A stretch of DNA of 10,942 nt, from positions 1-10,942 of the forward strand of contig JAFZAM010000198.1 of NCBI GenBank assembly GCA_017557265.1, read 5' to 3'. Positions 1 to 4,787 of the stretch are shown one piece after another. Both the position numbers and the translations under genes were made by a program. Origin of the DNA: Oscillospiraceae bacterium. Its GTDB lineage: Bacteria; Bacillota; Clostridia; Oscillospirales; Oscillospiraceae. The notes beneath the pieces are model-generated. The model did not search any database and was not told where the DNA came from. It worked only from the letters and a program-made list of their open reading frames with translations. The stretch's first letter is position 1, and every line of letters starts with the position of its first letter.

Positions 1-457
1 CGATGCGCTGCTTCTGACCGCCGGAGAGCTGGCTGGGATAGGCGTCCGCCCTGTCGGCGAGGCCGACCCTCTCGAGCAGGGCGCGGGCCTTCTCCTCGGC
101 CTCGGCCTTGCTCAGTCCGAGCAGCTTTATCGGGGCTATGGTCATGTTTCCGAGCACGGTCATATGCGGGAAGAGGTTGAAGTGCTGGAAGACCATGCCC
201 ATCTTGCGCCTGTGGAGGTTGATGTCCGTCGAGGGGTCCGTGATGTCCGCCCCGTCGAAGAGGACCGTCCCCGCCGTCGGGCGCTCAAGCAGGTTCAGAC
301 AGCGCAGGAACGTCGATTTTCCGCTGCCGGACGGGCCTATCACGACGACGACCTCGCCCTTGCGTATCTCGGCGTCGACGCCGTTCAGGGCGTGTATCTT
401 CCCGCCGTCGAAATGCTTTTCAAGTCCGGAGACCTTTATGAGAACGTCAGTGTCCAC
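1..457 (-). CDS. Polar amino-acid ABC transporter ATP-binding protein (GlnQ/HisP family), C-terminus cut by window edge
   Basis: Cytoplasmic ATPase subunit that would power amino-acid uptake with the permease and binding protein encoded just upstream. The 152 visible residues hold the Walker A motif GPSGSGKST (residues 41-49), the Q-loop glutamine in VFQHFNLFPHMTV (Q91) and the ABC signature LSGGQ (144-148), followed by KQRI. The HFNLFPHMTV and NMTIAPIKLLG wording is typical of the polar amino-acid subfamily. Walker B, the D-loop and the H-loop lie beyond position 1. The start is a GTG at 457-455, preceded by AAAGGAGG ten bases away; it lies inside the end of the permease gene (11-base overlap), which points to translational coupling. 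No upstream ATG fits. The substrate cannot be read from this fragment; glutamine, histidine, arginine or cystine are all possible. Confidence 0.95.
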   Translation of the reverse strand, partial: MDTDVLIKVSGLEKHFDGGKIHALNGVDAEIRKGEVVVVIGPSGSGKSTFLRCLNLLERPTAGTVLFDGADITDPSTDINLHRRKMGMVFQHFNLFPHMTVLGNMTIAPIKLLGLSKAEAEEKARALLERVGLADRADAYPSQLSGGQKQRI

Positions 458-1184
458 TCGTCCTCAGCCTCCTTTCGAGCTTGCCCACGAGCCAAGAGAA
501 GAACATGACCATGGCGAGGTAGATGAGCGCCGCCGCGATGAGCGGCATGAAGCTCTGATAGGTTATGCCGCGGATGATGTTCGCCCCGCGGGTAAGGTCC
601 GTCAGGCCGACGTAGCCGGCGACGGCGGTCTCCTTGAGCAGGACGATGAATTCGTTGGCGAGCGCGGGCAGGACGGTCTTGAACGCCTGCGGGAGCACGA
701 TGTACCACATCGTCTGCACGTAGTTGAAGCCGAGGCTGCGCCCCGCCTCCGTCTGCCCCTCGTCGACGGCCATGATGCCGCCGCGGATTATCTCCGCGAC
801 GTACGCCCCGGAGTTTATGCCGAAGGCGATGACGCCGGCGAGTATCTTATTCGACGACGAGGCCATGATGACGAAGAAGATGATGAGGATCTGCACGACG
901 ACGGGCGTCCCGCGGATGACGGTCAGATAGACCTTGCAGACGCCGTTGAAGAACGCGAACAGCCCCTTGCCGAAGCCGGGACGCATCTCGCCTCTGCGCT
1001 TGTCCCACGTCGAGCGGACTATCGAGACGACCACGCCGAGCACGATGCCCACGCAGAGCGCGAGCGCAGTCAGCAGCAGCGTGTTGCCCAGGCCCTTGAG
1101 TATGTATTTCCATCTGTTGTCCGTGATGAACGCCGTCACGAACTGGTCGGATATATTGAGCCATAAGCGGCTGAGCCAATCCAA
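447..1184 (-). CDS. Polar amino-acid ABC transporter permease (HisM/GlnP family)
   Basis: Integral membrane subunit, 245 aa, the normal length for HisM/GlnP-type permeases. Hydrophobic segments lie at roughly 30-56, 90-108, 113-130, 165-185 and 209-233, the usual five-helix layout of this family. The cytoplasmic EAA loop that contacts the ATPase is visible as EAGRSLGF (146-153), followed by IVLPQAF, and ALANEFIVLLKETA (174-187) is also characteristic. The start is a TTG at 1184-1182: AAAGGGGGAG lies six bases upstream and no better start is nearby. The gene follows the binding-protein gene by 74 bases and overlaps the ATPase gene. Only one permease is present, so the working transporter would be a homodimer unless another permease lies outside the window. 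Direction (import) is inferred from the adjacent binding protein. Confidence 0.95.
   Translation of the reverse strand: MDWLSRLWLNISDQFVTAFITDNRWKYILKGLGNTLLLTALALCVGIVLGVVVSIVRSTWDKRRGEMRPGFGKGLFAFFNGVCKVYLTVIRGTPVVVQILIIFFVIMASSSNKILAGVIAFGINSGAYVAEIIRGGIMAVDEGQTEAGRSLGFNYVQTMWYIVLPQAFKTVLPALANEFIVLLKETAVAGYVGLTDLTRGANIIRGITYQSFMPLIAAALIYLAMVMFFSWLVGKLERRLRTSGH
468..475 (-). promoter_or_regulatory. Ribosome binding site of the ATPase gene, inside the permease coding region
   Basis: AAAGGAGG is read on the minus strand ten bases before the GTG at 457-455. It supports the GTG start and shows that the overlapping ATPase gene has its own initiation signal rather than relying only on re-initiation after the permease stop. 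Confidence 0.8.
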
Positions 1185-1190
1185 CCCGAA

Positions 1191-1200
1191 CTCCCCCTTT
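1191..1200 (-). promoter_or_regulatory. Ribosome binding site fixing a TTG start for the permease
   Basis: AAAGGGGGAG is read on the minus strand with six bases to the TTG at 1184-1182. This purine run is the only plausible ribosome site here and is the reason for accepting the rare start codon. Confidence 0.7.
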
Positions 1201-1207
1201 CACGAAA

Positions 1208-1237
1208 GATTGCGGGGACGCGAAGGCCCCCGCGATC
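1208..1237 (-). other. Intercistronic hairpin between binding-protein and permease genes
   Basis: GCGGGG at 1212-1217 pairs with CCCCGC at 1228-1233. The stem is extended by GAT/ATC at 1208-1210 and 1235-1237 across one mismatch on the minus strand, with a loop of ten bases. No T-run follows in the direction of transcription, so it does not look like a full terminator. Hairpins in this position are known to protect the upstream message or to attenuate partially, which would keep binding-protein levels above those of the membrane subunits. The structure is seen; the role is inferred. Confidence 0.55.
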
Positions 1238-1258
1238 TCCATTCCGTAAAAGAACTTA

Positions 1259-2071
1259 TCAGTCGGCGGTTATGTACTTTGCGAGGATGGTGTTTATCGT
1301 GCCGTCGGCTATGAGCTCCTCGAGGGCCTTGTTGACCGCCTCGTAGAGGCCGGAGTTGTTCTTGTTAAGGGCGATGGCGTAGTCCTCGACGACGTACTCG
1401 GTCTCGAGTATCTTCAGGCCGGGGTTCTTGGCGACGTAGACCTTCGCGGGCTCGTTGTCCATGACGACGCAGTCTATCTTGCCGTTGACGAGCGCCATGA
1501 TGACGTCGGAGTACTTATTGTAGCGGTCTATCGTGCCGAGGCCCTCGTCCTCGATGTCCCACGTGGTGTAGAGGTCGCCGGTCGTAGCGAGCTGGACGCC
1601 TATCGTGTACTGCGCGTCGCCGAAGAGATCGTCAACGCTCGCTATGGGGCTGTCATCCTTGACGACGATGACCTGCTTGCCCTGGGCGTAGCTGGTGGAG
1701 AAGTTGACGGTCTTCTGCCTCTCCTCGGTGACGGTCAGGCCCGCGAGCACGACGTCGACCTTGCCGGTCGAGACGGCGGGGATGAGGGAGTCAAAGTCCA
1801 TGTCCTCGATGACGAGCTCAAGGCCGAGCTTCTGCGCGATGGCGGCGGCGACCTCGGCGTCTATGCCGGTCACGGCGCCGTTATCATAGAATTCATACGG
1901 CGGGAACTCGGCGTTCGTGCCCATCGTGAGCTTGCCGGCGGCGACGGTCTGCAGCGAAGAGGCCGGAGCGGCGCCGCCCTGCTTCTGGGCGCAGCCGCTG
2001 AGCGCGAAAACGAGCGCGAATACCATGACGAGCACGGTCAGCGCGGCGATTATCCTTAACGACTTTTTCAT
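1259..2071 (-). CDS. Amino-acid ABC transporter substrate-binding lipoprotein
   Basis: Extracellular solute receptor of the family 3 type (SBP_bac_3), 270 aa, tethered to the membrane as a lipoprotein. A basic N-terminus (MKKSLR) and hydrophobic stretch lead to the lipobox LSGC (24-27) with the lipidated Cys27. The mature domain starts with GKLTMGTNAEFPPYEF (46-61) and GIDAEVAAAIAQKLG, then GLTVTEERQKTVNFS (111-125), where the TxxR pair (T115, R118) normally grips the ligand carboxylate, and VVMDNEPA (202-209), where D205 is in the usual place for binding the ligand amino group. The start at 2071 is chosen because GGAGG lies eight bases upstream; an in-frame ATG at 2086 overlaps that site and is unlikely. 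It is first gene of the importer operon. The ligand is probably a polar amino acid, but which one is not readable. Confidence 0.95.
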   Translation of the reverse strand: MKKSLRIIAALTVLVMVFALVFALSGCAQKQGGAAPASSLQTVAAGKLTMGTNAEFPPYEFYDNGAVTGIDAEVAAAIAQKLGLELVIEDMDFDSLIPAVSTGKVDVVLAGLTVTEERQKTVNFSTSYAQGKQVIVVKDDSPIASVDDLFGDAQYTIGVQLATTGDLYTTWDIEDEGLGTIDRYNKYSDVIMALVNGKIDCVVMDNEPAKVYVAKNPGLKILETEYVVEDYAIALNKNNSGLYEAVNKALEELIADGTINTILAKYITAD

Positions 2072-2079
2072 TGTTTTTT

Positions 2080-2084
2080 CCTCC
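2080..2084 (-). promoter_or_regulatory. Ribosome binding site of the binding-protein gene
   Basis: GGAGG is read on the minus strand eight bases before the ATG at 2071-2069. It decides the start in favour of MKKSLR over the longer in-frame openings at 2086 and 2116. Confidence 0.85.
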
Positions 2085-2090
2085 ATATCG

Positions 2091-2105
2091 GCGCGCCGGG
2101 CGCGC
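2091..2105 (-). other. GC-only hairpin in the 5' leader of the binding-protein gene
   Basis: GCGCGC at 2091-2096 and at 2100-2105 form a six-pair stem around a three-base loop. It lies six bases upstream of the ribosome site and inside the predicted leader of about 50 nt. It could stabilise the 5' end or modulate ribosome access. It is short and in GC-rich DNA, so its significance is uncertain. Confidence 0.35.
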
Positions 2106-2127
2106 GTCTTTTTCAAAAATTGAATTT

Positions 2128-2156
2128 ATATTACTACCCTTCTGAATAAAATGCAA
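2128..2156 (-). promoter_or_regulatory. Likely sigma-A promoter of the amino-acid importer operon
   Basis: On the minus strand, TTGCAT (2156-2151) and TAATAT (2133-2128) are separated by exactly 17 bases in an AT-rich patch (about 2107-2220) within otherwise GC-rich DNA. Matches to TTGACA and TATAAT are moderate, so the exact hexamers may differ; an overlapping TATAAA lies a few bases on. A start near 2121 would give a leader of about 50 nt. Confidence 0.6.
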
Positions 2157-2247
2157 GTATTTTTTGAAAAATATTTGTTTTCAACATAATTATACGAATA
2201 TTCGGCTCGATGGGAGATCTTTTCTGTCAAATCGCTCGGATAAACAG

Positions 2248-2279
2248 CGTGCGGGGCGGCAAAAACGCCGCCCCGCACG
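2248..2279 (-). terminator. Probable terminator after the surface-protein gene
   Basis: A perfect 13-pair GC-rich stem (2248-2260 with 2267-2279) closes a six-base loop. It lies 29 bases past the stop of the surface-protein gene and before the importer promoter, which is the expected place for a terminator. The base after the stem on the minus strand is followed by CTGTTTAT, only a weak T-run, so termination may be incomplete or factor-assisted. The symmetry would also allow a hairpin in plus-strand transcripts. Confidence 0.65.
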
Positions 2280-2308
2280 GGGTGTATTACCATTCAAAAA
2301 CCGGGAAC

Positions 2309-4369
2309 TCAGCCGTTCTCCTTTTTCCTGAGACGCGCCAGCATCACGATTATGCCGGCAGCGGCAAGGGCGCTGATGCATGCCCACAGCGCGATGCGGG
2401 AATTGTCTCCGGTAAGGGGAACGCTGCCGTAAAGGATCTCGGCGCCCTCTTCTTCCGTTCCGCCGTAGAGCGGGATATCCGCGTCTTCGATCTCCTCGAG
2501 ATCGTCGGGCTCTTCGGGAGCGGAAGGCTCCTCGGGCTCGGCGGCCTCTTCGGGCTCGGGCTCGTTCTCAGTCCACTGAGCGACGTAGGTCACGTCGGCG
2601 GTCACGGTCTCGGCCACTTCGGGAGACCAGCCGCTGAAGCTATAGCCCTCGCGCTCGGGATCGTCGACGGTCGGGGTCGCGGCTCCCGCCTCGACCTCGA
2701 AGGTCTCGATGACGTTGCCCTCGCCGTCCTCGTAGGTCACGGAGTAGGTCTCGGGTTCGGGATCCGGATCGGGCTCGACGTAGGGCTCGACCTCAACGGG
2801 GATCCAGTGAGCTAGCAGGACGAGATCGCCCTCGACGCGGCTGTCGAAATCATACGGCGTGTCGTCGACGAACTCTTCCTTGTCCACTTCCCATGCCTCT
2901 TCCTCTTCTTTGACCTCGTCGTACGGTTCCTTCTCTATGGGCTTGTCTTCGCTGTCCTCGCGCTCAAGGCCGAGGGACCTTGCCGCGACGGGAACGGACT
3001 TGACGGCGTCCACGGGAGGCTCTTCGGGAACGGGCTCGGACTCGGCGAAGGCGTAGGGCTGGTAATCCTTGACGGACCAGTAGTCGAACTTATAGCCTGC
3101 TCTGTACGGATCCGCGGGCCTCACGGCCTTTTCGCCCCAGACGATGGTCTGGGACGGCACCGCGCTGCCGCCGGCGGAGTCGAAGGACACGGTCACGTAT
3201 TCCACGGGCTTCCACTCTGCGGTCAGAAAGACGTTGTCTCCGTTCCTCATGGAAAGATTGCAGACCTCTTCCCCGTCATAGAAGTAGCTGACGGAGCTGC
3301 TCTTGACGGACGCCGTCTCGGAAACGGACTTTCTCTCTTCCGACATTCTCTCGAGACGCCATCTGTAGAACATGAAGCCGGGTCTGGAGTACGCGTTGGG
3401 GTTGAGGGCGACGGTATCGCCGACGAGGATGACCTGATCGGCCATTGTTCCCTGAACGTCGTCGTAGGGACCTGCGTCGAAGTGTACGGTGTACGAGTCG
3501 TAAGCTCCCTTGAAGCTCCATTCGGCGTACAGCGTGACTGTATCGTTGTTCTTGGTCGAGAGATTCTTGACGGAAGCGCCGGGATCAAAATGCTCTCCTT
3601 CGCCGTCGGCCTGAGTATTCCATCCGGTGAACTCATAGCCATTGCGATAGCGGACGTATCTCGGCAAAGACTGCGCTTGGTCGTAATACATCTCGTAAGT
3701 ATCGATTATCTCGCTTCCATCGATATTCAGATCGAACTGAACGGTGTACAGTACGTTTGTAAACGTCGGGAAGAGGAACGCGCTCCTGTTGGTACTGTGG
3801 AGAAGATAGCTCCCGTAAAAGGGATTCTCCGTGGTGGTGTACTTTTGTCCGGGATACATGCTGTATCCGTGGAGAGTGGTGCTGGAATTCCAGCATCTGA
3901 ACACCTTGCCCTCAGGAAGATACTCCTCCGGGAACTCAGGTACGATGTAGTCGTCCCCGTAGGTAACTCTGTCGGCGCGAATGAGCGTAGAAAAATCCGC
4001 CTGATAAAGGTAAGCCACGCAAGGGATCGACGCCCATCTGGCATAGAGATTGTATTCCCAGTCTCCGGCAGTGTCGTTGGTGACCGAATAGATCCTTTCT
4101 TCGCTTTCCGCATCGGTATACCAACCGTTGAATGTGTAAAACGCCTTGATGTGATCCCCGGTCTTGGTAGTCAGGGAATAAGACTTCCCGTACGCGACCT
4201 TGACGATGTAGGGGTCGGTGCTTTCCGGATCCCAGCCGTGCAGATACAGCGTACAGGTCCCGCTCGCATCTTCTCCGTCGGCCAGAGCCCCGAGAGGCAG
4301 CAGACTGACGCAGATGACGACCGCGAGCAGAACGGTCAGGATCCTCATGATAGATTTGCTTCTTGCCAT
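2309..4369 (-). CDS. Secreted, sortase-anchored protein with Listeria-Bacteroides/InlB-B-type repeats
   Basis: 686 aa. A signal peptide (about 1-31: MARSKSIMR, a hydrophobic core, then ALA) precedes a set of degenerate beta-grasp-like repeats of the InlB B-repeat / Flg_new type, marked by F/Y-x-G-W and ending in Y/L-A-x-W: about 38-112, 118-205 (degenerate), 207-284, 293-386, 392-522 and 542-599. The fifth repeat is split by an acidic insert (about 443-513), and acidic Pro/Glu/Asp linkers lie at 528-541 and 601-632. The C-terminus is a sorting signal: VPLTG (650-654), a hydrophobic helix (about 658-678), then RLRKKENG. The protein should be covalently attached to the cell wall, probably as an adhesin or surface-interaction protein; the partner is unknown. 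The start at 4369 is set by AAGGAGA nine bases upstream. A longer reading frame to 4579 would translate the riboswitch and is rejected. Expression is probably controlled by cyclic di-GMP. Confidence 0.9.
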   Translation of the reverse strand: MARSKSIMRILTVLLAVVICVSLLPLGALADGEDASGTCTLYLHGWDPESTDPYIVKVAYGKSYSLTTKTGDHIKAFYTFNGWYTDAESEERIYSVTNDTAGDWEYNLYARWASIPCVAYLYQADFSTLIRADRVTYGDDYIVPEFPEEYLPEGKVFRCWNSSTTLHGYSMYPGQKYTTTENPFYGSYLLHSTNRSAFLFPTFTNVLYTVQFDLNIDGSEIIDTYEMYYDQAQSLPRYVRYRNGYEFTGWNTQADGEGEHFDPGASVKNLSTKNNDTVTLYAEWSFKGAYDSYTVHFDAGPYDDVQGTMADQVILVGDTVALNPNAYSRPGFMFYRWRLERMSEERKSVSETASVKSSSVSYFYDGEEVCNLSMRNGDNVFLTAEWKPVEYVTVSFDSAGGSAVPSQTIVWGEKAVRPADPYRAGYKFDYWSVKDYQPYAFAESEPVPEEPPVDAVKSVPVAARSLGLEREDSEDKPIEKEPYDEVKEEEEAWEVDKEEFVDDTPYDFDSRVEGDLVLLAHWIPVEVEPYVEPDPDPEPETYSVTYEDGEGNVIETFEVEAGAATPTVDDPEREGYSFSGWSPEVAETVTADVTYVAQWTENEPEPEEAAEPEEPSAPEEPDDLEEIEDADIPLYGGTEEEGAEILYGSVPLTGDNSRIALWACISALAAAGIIVMLARLRKKENG

Positions 4370-4378
4370 TATTTCATT

Positions 4379-4393
4379 TCTCCTTTTTAAGAG
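4379..4393 (-). promoter_or_regulatory. Ribosome site of the surface-protein gene within a small hairpin
   Basis: AAGGAGA (4385-4379) precedes the ATG at 4369 by nine bases. Directly upstream, CTCTT (4393-4389) can pair with the AGGAG of the ribosome site (4384-4380) around an AAAA loop: five pairs, one of them G-U. This could hide or expose the ribosome site depending on the state of the adjoining riboswitch. The ribosome site is clear; the switch function of the hairpin is inference. Confidence 0.6.
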
Positions 4394-4402
4394 TTGTGAA
4401 AT

Positions 4403-4484
4403 ACTGGCAGCCGGGCTGTCATAGCCGTGCGGCCTTAGACCCCGAAGCTTTGCGTCCCGCCCTTTCGGACGGTTTGCCTTTTTC
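4403..4484 (-). promoter_or_regulatory. Cyclic di-GMP-I (GEMM-I) riboswitch aptamer
   Basis: Recognised from the GEMM-I consensus. In order on the minus strand: AAAGGCAAACC; P2 stem CCGTCC with GGGCGG closed by a GAAA tetraloop; the conserved GGGACGCAAAGC; a TCTAAGG segment and a CTATGACAG segment that match the tetraloop-receptor arm; and the closing CCCGGCTGCC, whose TGCC pairs back to the initial GGCA. All the hallmark conserved segments are present and in the right order. It lies 33 bases upstream of the surface-protein start. No terminator with a T-run lies between aptamer and gene, so control of translation (or of mRNA stability) is more likely than transcription termination. Sensing of cyclic di-GMP is established for the class; binding by this copy is inferred. 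A variant preferring cyclic AMP-GMP cannot be excluded without structure-based alignment. Confidence 0.93.
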
Positions 4485-4591
4485 AGATTTCCGTGCGGGA
4501 AAAGCTCCCGTATCTCCGATCCGGTCAGACTGCCGGACTCTGCCGGCGGAGAGCGGTCAGCTTGGTATTTTTCCCGCATTTTCTAAATCTG
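4484..4591 (-). other. Long imperfect hairpin in the leader, directly upstream of the riboswitch
   Basis: The RNA from this stretch can form a long irregular hairpin. From the base: CAGATTT (4591-4585) with AAATCTG (4490-4484), 7 pairs; an internal loop; TGCGGGAAAA (4578-4569) with TTTTCCCGCA (4503-4494), 10 perfect pairs; short GCT/AGC and CCG/CGG steps; then TCTCCG (4552-4547) with CGGAGA (4518-4513), 6 perfect pairs. The apical part can form TCCGG/CCGGA or GCCGG/CCGGC hairpins. The base of the hairpin abuts the first conserved bases of the GEMM-I aptamer. I do not recognise a known riboswitch class in it. It may be a structural spacer, a protein-binding leader or a second sensing domain. 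Confidence 0.6.
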
Positions 4592-4632
4592 CAGGCTTGA
4601 CAGGCCTGTTAGAACGAGCGCCTACTCCTGCA
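4590..4632 (-). other. Hairpin at the predicted 5' end of the leader
   Basis: TGCAGG (4632-4627) pairs with CCTGCA (4595-4590), enclosing a segment that includes the palindrome ACAGGCCTGT. It begins at about the predicted transcription start. Its last two bases are shared with the first helix of the long hairpin downstream, so the two either compete slightly or each loses a pair. 5'-terminal hairpins commonly protect messages; that role here is inferred. Confidence 0.4.
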
Positions 4633-4639
4633 AATTAGG

Positions 4640-4668
4640 ATTTTAGCATAGGCTGTAAAGATTTTCAA
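4640..4668 (-). promoter_or_regulatory. Strong sigma-A promoter of the riboswitch-surface protein unit
   Basis: On the minus strand, TTGAAA (4668-4663) and TAAAAT (4645-4640) have a 17-base spacer. Each hexamer matches the sigma-A consensus at five of six bases, and TG one base before the -10 makes it an extended -10 promoter. The predicted start is near 4633, giving a leader of about 260 nt that contains the hairpin elements and the riboswitch. It lies downstream of the uvrB terminator, so the surface-protein gene is an independent unit. Of the 418 bases without a gene between uvrB and the surface-protein gene, only about 4669-4734 shows no feature. Confidence 0.85.
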
Positions 4669-4734
4669 CCATTTTGTAATCTTTTTGTGCTTCTTTTGAT
4701 TGGAAAGTGCCGCTACGCCCCGAAGCGCAGACAC

Positions 4735-4765
4735 AAAAAAAGGGAGAGCCCCTGCGGACCCTCCC
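4735..4765 (-). terminator. Intrinsic terminator of the recD2-uvrB operon
   Basis: Twenty-two bases past the uvrB stop, GGGAGGGTCC pairs with GGGCTCTCCC (ten pairs including two G-U) around a GCAG loop, followed at once by seven T on the minus strand (4741-4735). This is a standard factor-independent terminator. Confidence 0.9.
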
Positions 4766-4787
4766 GTAATTGCCTTGAGACCGGCCT

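Noticed and set aside
108..1166. A 352-codon open frame on the plus strand
   Set aside because: It lies opposite the clear ABC ATPase and permease genes, and its low-complexity Arg/Asp/Glu sequence has no motif.
4403..4484. A transcription-terminating expression platform for the riboswitch
   Set aside because: No stem followed by a T-run lies between the aptamer and the start codon.
4370..4579. 70-residue N-terminal extension of the surface protein, or an upstream reading frame beginning at 4579
   Set aside because: It would translate the riboswitch and hairpin, has no ribosome site before its ATG, and would bury the clear signal peptide that begins at 4369.
4484..4632. Assignment of the upstream leader domain to a cobalamin, FMN, lysine, moco or c-di-GMP-II riboswitch
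   Set aside because: None of the conserved core segments of those classes is visible; only helices are seen, so it is left unassigned.
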